Shown piece after piece: positions 50,723-58,872 of a DNA stretch of 64,000 nt (the stretch's first letter is position 1; every line of letters begins with the position of its first letter). Source of the DNA: DATFRX01 sp035630615 (GTDB lineage Bacteria > Actinomycetota > Actinomycetes > Propionibacteriales > Nocardioidaceae). The notes under the pieces are model-generated. The model saw only the letters and a program-made list of their open reading frames with translations. It made no database searches and had not been told where the DNA came from. Both the position numbers and the translations under genes were made by a program. The DNA is taken from positions 45,909-109,908 of the forward strand of contig DASQKI010000022.1 in NCBI GenBank assembly GCA_035630615.1. The letters are read 5' to 3'.

Positions 50723-52734
50723 CAGTCTCGAATCGTCACCCGGTGTCGGTGGCCGTCGTCGTCTTCGACTATCACGATGACATCTTCGTCCTGACCCGGG
50801 ACGTAGGTGTAGGACTCGCGGTTGTCCCACCCGAGGTCGTCGCGCAGCGCGTTCTCGGTCAGGGCACCCGGGTGGTCCCGCCCGCCATCGGAGTCGAGCG
50901 TGTCGTAGTCGCCGTCGCCGTCGAGGTCGAAGCCGGTCGAGTTGAACTCGGCCTTGTTGGTCTTCGACTCGTCGATCACATTGCCGTGCTCGTCGACGCG
51001 TTGCTCGGTCCACTCCCCCTCAGGCGTACCTCCGGAGATCTGGTCGTAGGAGTGCGCCAGCTCGTGGTAGAGACTGACCACCGGCGGCCGCTCGTCGAGT
51101 GCCTGGTAGTGCGTGGGTCCGTAGTTGACCAGCGCTTCATCGTCGTACGCGCCACCCGGAGGCGAAGCGTAGTTGCCACCCAGACGGTCAACACCCTGCA
51201 TCCAGTCCTCGACAGAGAAGCCGTCGTTGCGCTGCGGGTCGATCCCGCTGTTGTCCGGATCGGTGTCGACGTACGGCGCGATCCGAATGTGGCTGCCGCT
51301 GTCGAACGGGTTCCAGCCCTGGTCGCTGTCCTCGTAGGCGTCGTCGAGCGCCTCCAGACCCTCGCGGCCGTTCGGCGTCGTCCGGATCAGCTCGAGGTCG
51401 GAGTCGATCCGCTCCTGCCACGCTTCGTACTGCTCGTCGGTCATCCAGTCCGGCTTGTAGAGCTCGATCGCATCGTCGCCTGGGGAGCCGACCAGCTCGA
51501 TGATGGTCGCCGGGGCGGTGTCCACTGTGACTTCGCCCCGCTCGGCGACGACATCGTCGTAGCCGGCGCCGCCGTCGTAGACGTCGCTGCCACGACCGCC
51601 GAACATGTGGTCGTTGCCTTCGCCGCCACCGAGGATGTCATCGCCGCGTCCGCCCGACAGCGTGTCGTTGCCGTCGCCGCCGTCGACGATGTCGTCGTCC
51701 GAGCCGCCTTCGACGTAGTCGTCACCGCCCTGACCGTCGAGGATGTCCATGCCTTGACCGCCGTAGATCGTGTCGAAGCCGTCGCCGCCCCGGATCGTGT
51801 CCTGTCCGTCCTGGCCGTCGATGACGTCCTTGCCGTCGCCGCCGATGATCGTGTCGTGACCGGCGCCGGCGAACGCGACATCGTCGCCCTCGCCCAGGTC
51901 GATGTAGTCGCTGCCGCTGCCGCCGACGGAAGCGCCCGGATGGCCGCCGCCGAAGTAGTTGTCGTCGCCGCTACCCGCGTACGCCCGGATGTTGAGCTTC
52001 ACCTCGGGCGGGACCTCGATGACGTCGTTGCCGTCGTACGTCCGGATCTCGAGGTTGGTCTGTCCCGGTGGGACCCGCTCGCTGCGGTAGACCATCGAGC
52101 CGTTCACGAGGGTGCCGACTCGGATCGTGAAGCTGCCGTCGTCGTTCGCGATCACCTGGACGTGATCGGCGTCGCTCGATCCCATCACGACATATTCGTC
52201 GCCCACCTTGACAAGGATCGGAGGCTCGACCGCAGAACCGAGCTGGAGGTCCTTGGTCGGCATCAGGCCGGCCGCCTCCAGCGCCTTGATGTCGCGCTCG
52301 TTGGGACCTCTGTCGAGCATGGCGGCAACGGTGCGGGCCTCGCCGTCGAGCGTCGCCTCGGGCCGCCCCTCTCGTTTGATCAGGTCACCCCGGAGGGACT
52401 CGCGCTGCTCGGCGGTCGCGTCGGCCGGGAGCGCGTTCCACTCCCGGTTGAGGCCGTCGACGCCCGAGTCGTAGGTGGTGATGGCCTCGGCGAACTTCGA
52501 GAGGGCGCCGGCGGCGAAGCGGGATGCCAGCGTGATCTCGTCAGCCGTGGCGTCGACCGGCAGCGGAGCCTCCGCCATCGGGATCTCGAGGTCGCCGCCG
52601 ACGGCGCCCTGGGCCTGCTTGGACTCGCCGAGGACGGTTTGGCGCACGCGGTCGACCTGGCCAGCCGCCAAGAGAACGCCGGCGGCGGACTCGATGACCG
52701 CCTCCGGCGTCGGTGTGTAGTGGGGAAACAACAT
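50722..52734 (-). CDS. RTX-repeat protein with C-terminal M91 (NleD-type) metallopeptidase and effector-like N-terminal module
   Basis: 670 residues, no signal peptide. Residues 1-165: helical module with VGGDLEIPMAEA, SRFAAGALSKFAEAITTYD, VDGLNREWNALP and LRGDLIK, homologous to the N-terminus of the EEP protein at 21295. Residues 265-395: about fourteen glycine/aspartate nonapeptides (for example GGDGKDVIDG, GGEGNDHMFG), calcium-binding RTX repeats. Residues 540-645: M91 domain with zinc motif YHELAHSYD (H557, E558, H561) and the family tail TENALRDDLGWDNRESY. Known M91 proteins (NleD) are secreted effectors that cut host kinases. ATG 52734 chosen; upstream in-frame starts exist. Followed by a coupled lipoprotein. 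Confidence 0.87.
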   Translation of the reverse strand: MLFPHYTPTPEAVIESAAGVLLAAGQVDRVRQTVLGESKQAQGAVGGDLEIPMAEAPLPVDATADEITLASRFAAGALSKFAEAITTYDSGVDGLNREWNALPADATAEQRESLRGDLIKREGRPEATLDGEARTVAAMLDRGPNERDIKALEAAGLMPTKDLQLGSAVEPPILVKVGDEYVVMGSSDADHVQVIANDDGSFTIRVGTLVNGSMVYRSERVPPGQTNLEIRTYDGNDVIEVPPEVKLNIRAYAGSGDDNYFGGGHPGASVGGSGSDYIDLGEGDDVAFAGAGHDTIIGGDGKDVIDGQDGQDTIRGGDGFDTIYGGQGMDILDGQGGDDYVEGGSDDDIVDGGDGNDTLSGGRGDDILGGGEGNDHMFGGRGSDVYDGGAGYDDVVAERGEVTVDTAPATIIELVGSPGDDAIELYKPDWMTDEQYEAWQERIDSDLELIRTTPNGREGLEALDDAYEDSDQGWNPFDSGSHIRIAPYVDTDPDNSGIDPQRNDGFSVEDWMQGVDRLGGNYASPPGGAYDDEALVNYGPTHYQALDERPPVVSLYHELAHSYDQISGGTPEGEWTEQRVDEHGNVIDESKTNKAEFNSTGFDLDGDGDYDTLDSDGGRDHPGALTENALRDDLGWDNRESYTYVPGQDEDVIVIVEDDDGHRHRVTIRD

Positions 52735-52856
52735 TGCGCTGCCCCCACCCGGATCGGGAAGCATGACACGGACAGTAATCGCCCACCGGGTCACCACAGC
52801 CCGCCGCGGCATGTTGATCCAGCTCATGCGCGCGACGACCGCGTACCGATGCGTCG

Positions 52857-54497
52857 TCAGGTCTCGCGCATGGGGGTGCGTACGCCGCGCTCGGACGCGA
52901 CCGACTCGGCCCGGTCGTACCCAGCGTCGACATGCCGGATCACTCCCATGCCGGGGTCGTTGGTGAGCACCCGCTCGGCCTTGGCCGCCGCCAGCTCGGT
53001 CCCGTCGACGACGACCACCTGACCGGCGTGGATCGAGCGGCCGATGCCGACACCGCCGCCGTGGTGGATCGACACCCAGGTCGCACCGGATGCGACGTTG
53101 ACCATGGCGTTGAGCAGCGGCCAGTCGGCGATCGCGTCGGAGCCGTCGAGCATGGCCTCGGTCTCGCGATAGGGCGAGGCCACCGATCCGCAGTCGAGGT
53201 GGTCGCGCCCGATCACGATCGGCGCCTTCAGCTCGCCCGAGCCGACCATGTCGTTGAACCGCATGCCGGCGAGATGGCGCTCGCCGTAGCCCAGCCAGCA
53301 GATCCGCGCCGGCAATCCCTGGAACTGCACCCGCTCACCGGCCGCCCGGATCCATCGCGCGAGTGGTTCGTTGTCGGGGAAGAGGTCGAGCACGGCCCGG
53401 TCGGTCGCAGCGATGTCGGCCGGGTCGCCGGACAGCGCTGCCCAGCGGAACGGACCCTTGCCTTCGCAAAACAGCGGTCGGATGTAGGCGGGGACGAAGC
53501 CCGGGTAGTCGAAGGCCCGCTCGAAGCCGCCCTCACGTGCCTCGGCCCGCAGCGAGTTGCCGTAGTCGAACACCTCGGCACCCGCGTCGGCGAACCCCAC
53601 CATCGCCTCACAATGGACCGCCATCGACTCTCGAGCGCGTTCGGTGAAGCCCGCGGGATCCTTTGTACGCAAGGGGATCCAGTCGTCGAACGCGACATCA
53701 CTCGGCAGGTACATCAACGGGTCATGGGCGCTGGTCTGATCGGTCACGATGTCGATCGGCGCACCTCGACGGAGCAGATCGGGCACGATGTCGGCGGCGT
53801 TGCCGAGCACGCCGATCGACAGCGGCCGACGCTCCGCTTTGGCGGCCTCGGCCTGCCGGAGGGCGTCGTCGACCGAGTCGGCCCGGACGTCGAGGTACGC
53901 ATGGTCGAGCCGCCGCTGGATCCGCGACTCGTCGACCTCGACGCAGATCGCGACGCCGCCGTTCATCGTCACGGCCAACGGCTGGGCGCCGCCCATGCCA
54001 CCGAGCCCAGCGGTCAGCGTGACCGTGCCGGCGAGGCTGCCGTCGTACTTCTTGGCGCCGACCGCGGAAAACGTCTCGTACGTTCCCTGCAAGATGCCCT
54101 GCGTGCCGATGTAGATCCACGACCCAGCCGTCATCTGGCCGTACATCGTGAGACCGAGCGCCTCGAGTCGCCGAAACTCCGGCCACGTCGCCCAGTCGCC
54201 GACCAGGTTGGAGTTGGCGATCAGGACGCGCGGCGCCCACTCGTGGGTACGCATGACGCCGACCGGCCGGCCCGACTGCACCAGCATCGTCTCGTCGGCG
54301 TCGAGGGTCGTGAGCGTGCGTACGAGCGCGTCGTAGCTGGCCCAGTCGCGGGCGGCCTTCCCCGAACCGCCGTAGACGACGAGCTCCTCCGGATGCTCGG
54401 CGACCTCGGGATCGAGGTTGTTCATCAGCATGCGGAGGGGCGCCTCGGTCTGCCACCCCCGCGCCGTCAGCTCAGTCCCTCGCGTTGCCCGCACCAT
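52857..54497 (-). CDS. hutU: Urocanate hydratase
   Basis: 546 residues. NAD-dependent hydration of urocanate to imidazolonepropionate, second step of histidine degradation. Strong motifs: VYGGSGKAARDWASYDALV, TAGLGGMGGAQPLAVTMNGG, DYGNSLRAEAREGGFERAF and the active-site Cys region RICWLGYGERHLAG. C-terminal THHGGGVGIGRSIHAGQV-type segment (VSIHHGGGVGIGRSIHAGQV) present. ATG 54497 is preferred to GTG 54500 because AGAGGA sits 7 bases ahead. It lies downstream of hutH with one A-family palindrome between. Confidence 0.96.
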   Translation of the reverse strand: MVRATRGTELTARGWQTEAPLRMLMNNLDPEVAEHPEELVVYGGSGKAARDWASYDALVRTLTTLDADETMLVQSGRPVGVMRTHEWAPRVLIANSNLVGDWATWPEFRRLEALGLTMYGQMTAGSWIYIGTQGILQGTYETFSAVGAKKYDGSLAGTVTLTAGLGGMGGAQPLAVTMNGGVAICVEVDESRIQRRLDHAYLDVRADSVDDALRQAEAAKAERRPLSIGVLGNAADIVPDLLRRGAPIDIVTDQTSAHDPLMYLPSDVAFDDWIPLRTKDPAGFTERARESMAVHCEAMVGFADAGAEVFDYGNSLRAEAREGGFERAFDYPGFVPAYIRPLFCEGKGPFRWAALSGDPADIAATDRAVLDLFPDNEPLARWIRAAGERVQFQGLPARICWLGYGERHLAGMRFNDMVGSGELKAPIVIGRDHLDCGSVASPYRETEAMLDGSDAIADWPLLNAMVNVASGATWVSIHHGGGVGIGRSIHAGQVVVVDGTELAAAKAERVLTNDPGMGVIRHVDAGYDRAESVASERGVRTPMRET

Positions 54498-54518
54498 CAC
54501 TGTTCCTCTCTCTTCGCC

Positions 54519-54568
54519 GAGTTGTCAGGCGCATATGGACCCCCAGCTCAACATGTGCCTGACAACTC
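54519..54568. repeat. Palindromic element, A family (copy A1, 50 bp)
   Basis: GAGTTGTCAGGCGCATATGG ... CATGTGCCTGACAACTC, 50 bp, located in the 82-bp gap between hutH stop and hutU start. The same 50-bp unit is found at 56248, so the pair brackets hutH. Confidence 0.9.
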
Positions 54569-54579
54569 CACACGCTTCC

Positions 54580-56139
54580 CTACTCCATCGCCGACCCGAG
54601 CGCCGACTCCACCGCGTCGACGACCGCACCCGACCGTACGAGGCCGACCGCCGACTCGATCGCGGGCGCGAGGTGCTGGTCCGGCCCCGGCCCGGGGACC
54701 CCGTGCGATCGGAGCAGGCTCACCACGGCGCCGGTCCCCGGCCCGGGCCCTAGCGGTGCCCGGAGGTCGATGCCTCGGGCGGCCGTGACCAGCTCGATCG
54801 CCAACACGCGAGTCAGACCGTCGAGGGCGCGGCGCAGCTTGCGGGCCGCCGACCAGCCCATCGACACGTGGTCCTCCTGCATGGCGCTGCTCGGGATCGA
54901 GTCGACCGACGCTGGGGCGGCCAGCCGCTTGAGCTCGGACACCATGCCGGCTGCCGTGTACTGCGCGATCATCAGGCCGGAGTCGACACCGGGATCGTCG
55001 GCGAGGAACGGCGGCAGGTCGTGGTTGCGGGCCTTGTCGAGGAAGCGGTCGGTTCGCCGCTCCGACATGCTCGCCACGTCGGCGATCGGGATCGCGCAGA
55101 AGTCCAACGCGTAGGCGACCGGCGCCCCGTGGAAGTTGCCGTTGGACTCGACCCGACCGTCCGGCAGCACCACCGGATTGTCGACGGCGCTGGCCAGCTC
55201 GCGAGACGCGACGAGTGCCGCGTGCTCGAACGAGTCTCGTGCCGCCCCATGCACCTGGGGAGCGCAGCGCAGCGAATAGGCGTCCTGGACCCGGTTGCAG
55301 TCGGGCCCACGATGACTGTCCATGATCGGCGACCCTTCGAGCAGCCGACGCAGGTTTGCCGCCGACCGGGCTTGACCCGGATGCGGTCGCAACTCCTGCA
55401 GGTCGGCGGCGTACACCCGGTCGGTGCCGAGCAACCCCTCCACGCTCATCGCCGCCGCGACGTCGGCCGTCTTGACCAGGGTCTCGAGGTCATGCAGCGC
55501 CAGCAGGAGCATGCCGAGCATGCCGTCGGTGCCGTTGATGAGGGCGAGGCCCTCCTTCGACTCCAACTCGACGGGCGGTTGACCGATGGCGTCGAGGGCA
55601 TCGCCCGCCGGGCGGCGTCGTCCGTCGGCATCGCGGACGCCGCCCTCGCCGATCAGCGCCAGTGCGCAATGGGCCAGCGGGGCCAGGTCGCCCGAACAGC
55701 CGAGGCTCCCGTACTCGTGGACGATCGGTGTCACGCCGGCGTTGAGGAGTCCGGCGATCGACCGCGCCGTTTCGAGTCTGACGCCGGTGCGGCCGGTGGC
55801 GAGCGTCGACAGTCGCAACAGCATCAGGGCGCGCACGACCTCGCGTTCGACTTCGGGGCCCGACCCGGCGGCGTGCGACCGCACCAGGCTGCGTTGCAGT
55901 TGGGCGCGGCGCTCCGGCGCGATGTGGCGGGTCGCCAGCGCCCCGAAGCCGGTGGACACGCCGTACGTCGGAGTCGGCGACGCGGCGAGCTTGTCGATCG
56001 CGGCCCGGCTCTGGTCGATCGCGGCCACCGCCGCATCGGAGAGTTCGACCGGGGCGCCGTGGCGGGCGACCGCGACGACGTCATCCGGCGTCAGCGGCCC
56101 GACGTCGATCGTGACCGCAGGAGATGCCTTCGTACTCAT
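54580..56139 (-). CDS. hutH: Histidine ammonia-lyase
   Basis: 519 residues. Deaminates L-histidine to urocanate. The MIO cofactor triad lies in YGSLGCSGDLAPLAH, reading Cys-Ser-Gly instead of the common Ala-Ser-Gly, a form seen in actinobacterial enzymes. Other blocks: TYGVSTGFGALATRHI, NGTDGMLGMLLLALHD, VQDAYSLRCAPQVHGAARD and SIPSSAMQEDHVSMGW. ATG 56139 shares a promoter region with the divergent IclR regulator, where a TGTCTCG palindrome lies. Both flanks carry an A-family palindrome. First gene of the hutH-hutU operon. Confidence 0.96.
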   Translation of the reverse strand: MSTKASPAVTIDVGPLTPDDVVAVARHGAPVELSDAAVAAIDQSRAAIDKLAASPTPTYGVSTGFGALATRHIAPERRAQLQRSLVRSHAAGSGPEVEREVVRALMLLRLSTLATGRTGVRLETARSIAGLLNAGVTPIVHEYGSLGCSGDLAPLAHCALALIGEGGVRDADGRRRPAGDALDAIGQPPVELESKEGLALINGTDGMLGMLLLALHDLETLVKTADVAAAMSVEGLLGTDRVYAADLQELRPHPGQARSAANLRRLLEGSPIMDSHRGPDCNRVQDAYSLRCAPQVHGAARDSFEHAALVASRELASAVDNPVVLPDGRVESNGNFHGAPVAYALDFCAIPIADVASMSERRTDRFLDKARNHDLPPFLADDPGVDSGLMIAQYTAAGMVSELKRLAAPASVDSIPSSAMQEDHVSMGWSAARKLRRALDGLTRVLAIELVTAARGIDLRAPLGPGPGTGAVVSLLRSHGVPGPGPDQHLAPAIESAVGLVRSGAVVDAVESALGSAME

Positions 56140-56192
56140 GTCTCCATTGCACGCCGTCCGACGCGGTCCGGCCAGCGCCCACGCCCGGTTGT

Positions 56193-56210
56193 TGTCTCGT
56201 ATCCGAGACA
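56193..56210. promoter_or_regulatory. Candidate operator of the IclR regulator, TGTCTCG-N4-CGAGACA
   Basis: Perfect 7-bp arms with a TATC spacer in the divergent hutH / IclR promoter region, with GAGAC-A-GTCTC overlapping on the right. Its size and place fit an IclR dimer site controlling both genes; not tested. Confidence 0.55.
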
Positions 56211-56229
56211 GTCTCGACCTACGCTGACG

Positions 56230-56242
56230 ACATGAGCCGGCC
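56230..56242 (+). repeat. 13-bp direct repeat, left copy (possible insertion duplication)
   Basis: ACATGAGCCGGCC, identical to 56312-56324 at the IclR start codon. It lies on the other side of palindrome A2, 81 bp apart, and its ATG leads only to a short frame ending within the palindrome. Confidence 0.8.
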
Positions 56243-56247
56243 CCACA

Positions 56248-56297
56248 GAGTTGTCAGGCGCATATGGAGCCCTGGGTCCACATGCGCCTGACAACTC
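56248..56297. repeat. Palindromic element, A family (copy A2, 50 bp)
   Basis: GAGTTGTCAGGCGCATATGG ... CATGCGCCTGACAACTC, 50 bp, same length and orientation as A1. It lies between a 13-bp direct repeat, the right copy of which contains the regulator's start codon. Confidence 0.9.
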
Positions 56298-56311
56298 GGC
56301 TGCGGCGACCA

Positions 56312-56324
56312 ACATGAGCCGGCC
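56312..56324 (+). repeat. 13-bp direct repeat, right copy at the IclR gene start
   Basis: ACATGAGCCGGCC; the ATG at 56314 is the regulator's start. Pairs with 56230-56242 across palindrome A2. Confidence 0.8.
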
Positions 56325-57102
56325 GGTCCCGTCCGCGACGTCGACGCTCCGGGTGCTGCGGTTCCTCGCCACCCAGCGAGGTCCGGCGTCGGCGGGCCGG
56401 ATCGCGTCCGCGGTCCATCTCCCTCGGTCGTCGGCGTACGCCCTGCTTCAAGCGATGCGGGCCGAGGGCTTCGTGACGCACTTCCCCGACGATCGCAGCT
56501 GGGGCCTCGGCGTCGCCGCGTTCGAGGTCGGCGCCGGATACGCACGCAGCCAGTCCCTGCAGCGGTTGGCCCGGGTACCGTTGGCGCGGCTGGTCGACAC
56601 CGTCGGCGAGTCGGCGCATCTTGCCGTCCTGCACGGCCGCGAGGTGCTTTACGTCCTGGAGGAGCGGGCCCCGGGTCGGCCACCACTGGTCACCGACGTC
56701 GGAGTCCGGCTGCCGGCGCAGCTAACGGCGAGCGGACGCGCGATCCTCGCCGCGCTGCCGGCGAGTCAGGTCCGTGCGCTGTTTCCCGACCGCGACGCGT
56801 TCGTCGACCGACGCGGCCTCGGCCCGCCGTCACCGTCGAGGCTACGTCGGCTGCTCGTCGACACCCGGGCCCGCGGCTACGCGACCGAGGACGGCGAGGT
56901 CACCGCCGGATTCGCGTCGGTCGCCGCCGCCGTGACCGAGCATGGCGGACACCCGCTGGCGTCGGTCGCCGTCACGTACGAGTCGGACGCTGGCCTCGAC
57001 CCAGAGCGCCTCGTCGGCGACGTGCGTACGACGGCGGCCGACCTGTCACGACGGATCGGCGGCACCGGGCAGCCGACTGTTGGCGCGAAACCGCAGGTCT
57101 GA
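56314..57102 (+). CDS. IclR-family regulator of histidine utilisation (probable)
   Basis: 262 residues. Winged helix STLRVLRFLATQRGPASAGR, IASAVHLPRSSAYALLQAMR then the IclR effector domain (ARVPLARLVDTVGESAHLAV, LVTDVGVRLPAQLTASGRAI, GYATEDGEVTAGFASVAAAV). Divergent from hutH, so it probably controls the hut genes, perhaps with urocanate or histidine as signal. ATG 56314 lies in the right copy of a 13-bp duplication; an older start at 56232 is cut off by the inserted palindrome. Its last codons (PTVGAKPQV) lie within a B-family repeat and the gene overlaps the end of the convergent M1 gene by 57 bp. Confidence 0.88.
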   Translation: MSRPVPSATSTLRVLRFLATQRGPASAGRIASAVHLPRSSAYALLQAMRAEGFVTHFPDDRSWGLGVAAFEVGAGYARSQSLQRLARVPLARLVDTVGESAHLAVLHGREVLYVLEERAPGRPPLVTDVGVRLPAQLTASGRAILAALPASQVRALFPDRDAFVDRRGLGPPSPSRLRRLLVDTRARGYATEDGEVTAGFASVAAAVTEHGGHPLASVAVTYESDAGLDPERLVGDVRTTAADLSRRIGGTGQPTVGAKPQV

Positions 57103-58608
57103 CGAAGAGTTGGCGCGAATCTGCGCCAACACTTTCGGGGTGGCCCGCGGCCCCAGGTCGGCCGGGAAGCCGTTGCGGACGGTGGGCGCCGGCCGCTCGC
57201 GCATCCGCAGCCACACGTCGAAGAACCGGTCGAGTTGGCGTCGGCTCACCCGTTCGGCCAACGCCACGAAGTCTCGGGTCGAGGCGGTCTGCCCGGCGTA
57301 CTCACGCACCCAGCTCCGCACGATCCTGAAGAACGTCTGGCCGCCGACCTTGTTGCGTAGCGCCTGCAACGTCATGGCGCCGCGCTCGTAGACCTGCGAA
57401 ACTAGTGGGAACCACGGATGCGTCACCGCCATCCGCCAGAACGGATCGTCCTTGTCATACAGGCGGTAGTCGGAGACGAACAGCCGCTGCGGCGACCCGG
57501 TGCCGTGCGCGCCGGACCACAGCCACTCGGCGTAGGTCGCGAACCCCTCCGCCAGCCAGATGTGCCGCCACCGCCGGATCGTGACGCTGTCACCGAACCA
57601 CTGGTGCGCGAGCTCATGCACCACGACCCACATGTTGTGCGCGTTGTACTGCCACATCAGGGCGGTGTACTGCGGGCGGGTCTGCGTTTCGTACGACGTG
57701 GCATGAGGCGTACGGCTGACGACGCCGCCGGCACTGCCCAGCGGGTACGGACCGAACGGCCGGCTGAGGAAGCGGATCACGCCCGGCGTCCGGCGTACGT
57801 CGGCAACGGCCCGGTCGACGTAAACGCCGCCGCCGCGCTCGAACGCGTACCAGGCCGGCAGCCCGGCGACTCGCCCCCTCTCGACGGTGTAGTCGCCGAT
57901 CGCGAGAAACGTGAGATGCGTCGGCATCGGGCCGGACCGCCAGTGCGACGTCACCAATCCGTCGTGCAAGACCCGCGAGATTCGGCGCCCGTTGGTGAGC
58001 GTCTTCAGCCGATCGGGCGTCGTCACGGTGACGTCGTACGCCGCCAAGTCGCTTGGGTGGTCGTTGCCCGGAAACCACCACTGCGACGCGTCGGTCGGCT
58101 CGTTCCAGACGTTGACACCGGTCTCGGTCTCGTTCCACTCGGTGTAGCCGGACACCTTCGCCTCGGCCGGCTTGGCGGAGTACGCGACCGCCACCGTCAT
58201 GCGGTCGCCGTCGGCGATGCCGGTAGCCGGCGTCACGACCAACTCGCGCCCGGGCTCGCCGGCCCGGGCCTCGAGAGCAAAGTCGGCTCGGACGCCGTCG
58301 ACCGTCACATCGCGCACGGGCAAGGCGAAATCGAGATCGAACCGGGACAGGTCCTGCGTCGCCCGCGCCCGGATCGTGGTCGTGCCCGACAAGACTCCGG
58401 TCGCCGGCCGATAGCGCAGCTCGATCGCGTAGTGCGCGACGTCGTAGCCGCCGTTGCCGCATCCCTTCACGAGATAGTCGCCGACATCGACACCGCCGGG
58501 CTCGAAGCGAGGTTCGGTCGAGCCGGTCGCCGACGCTGCTGCCGCAACGAGGGTCGACGCCAGGCAAAGCACAGCGAGCCGGCCGGACCGGCGTACGGCA
58601 GAAGGCAT
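57046..58608 (-). CDS. Secreted M1-family zinc aminopeptidase-like peptidase
   Basis: 520 residues with a Sec signal peptide (VLCLASTLVAAAASATG). M1 metallopeptidase: HELAHQW at 331-337 plus the downstream Glu in WLAEGFATYAEWLW; beta-sandwich N-domain with WWFPGNDHPSDLAAYDVTV. The exopeptidase GAMEN motif is replaced by SYETQTRPQYTAL, as in many actinobacterial secreted M1 proteins. ATG 58608 chosen. The last 20 or so residues (ANSSSDLRFRANSRLPG) are encoded by a B-family repeat, so the natural C-terminus was probably shorter. Bracketed by two B-family copies. Likely extracellular peptide degradation. Confidence 0.9.
   Translation of the reverse strand: MPSAVRRSGRLAVLCLASTLVAAAASATGSTEPRFEPGGVDVGDYLVKGCGNGGYDVAHYAIELRYRPATGVLSGTTTIRARATQDLSRFDLDFALPVRDVTVDGVRADFALEARAGEPGRELVVTPATGIADGDRMTVAVAYSAKPAEAKVSGYTEWNETETGVNVWNEPTDASQWWFPGNDHPSDLAAYDVTVTTPDRLKTLTNGRRISRVLHDGLVTSHWRSGPMPTHLTFLAIGDYTVERGRVAGLPAWYAFERGGGVYVDRAVADVRRTPGVIRFLSRPFGPYPLGSAGGVVSRTPHATSYETQTRPQYTALMWQYNAHNMWVVVHELAHQWFGDSVTIRRWRHIWLAEGFATYAEWLWSGAHGTGSPQRLFVSDYRLYDKDDPFWRMAVTHPWFPLVSQVYERGAMTLQALRNKVGGQTFFRIVRSWVREYAGQTASTRDFVALAERVSRRQLDRFFDVWLRMRERPAPTVRNGFPADLGPRATPKVLAQIRANSSSDLRFRANSRLPGAADPS
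57079..57133. repeat. B-family repeat (copy B1, 55 bp)
   Basis: GTTGGCGCGAAACCGCAGG... followed by hairpin GTTGGCGCGAATCTGCGCCAAC. It covers the ends of both the IclR gene and the M1 gene, adding coding sequence to each. A 55-bp copy in the same orientation lies at 58698. Confidence 0.88.
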
Positions 58609-58697
58609 GCGTCCTCCCGGTGAGCGTGCACCCGTCCAGACACCCGACAGCGCCGCGAGGTTCGCATCGACCCGAATTCCGTCGGCCCAGCGCAAGC

Positions 58698-58752
58698 GTT
58701 GGCGCGAAACCGCAGGCCCGAACGGGTGTTGGCGCAGACTCGCGCCAACACT
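58698..58752. repeat. B-family repeat (copy B2, 55 bp)
   Basis: GTTGGCGCGAAACCGCAGG..., hairpin GTTGGCGCAGACTCGCGCCAAC; same length and orientation as B1. Lies upstream of the M1 gene start. Confidence 0.88.
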
Positions 58753-58859
58753 GGGGACGGCCACCACACCGGGGCGATCGCTGCAAATACCTCGAAAAGC
58801 GGACGACCACCCTGCTTTCGGGCGTGAACCCGGCTGTCCGTACGATGCGCGGGTTACCT

Positions 58860-58872
58860 CTGGTCAGACCAG
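58860..58872. promoter_or_regulatory. Candidate GntR/FadR-type operator CTGGTCAGACCAG
   Basis: Perfect 13-bp palindrome about 65-78 bp before the M36 start, close to a TAGAGT -10 candidate, so a bound repressor would block the promoter. The core TGGTCAGACCA resembles FadR-like sites; the regulator is not in the window. Confidence 0.4.

Noticed and set aside
54519..54568. Simple transcription terminator between hutH and hutU
   Set aside because: The same 50-bp sequence recurs upstream of the IclR gene where no transcript ends, so it is a repeat element first; termination is at most secondary.
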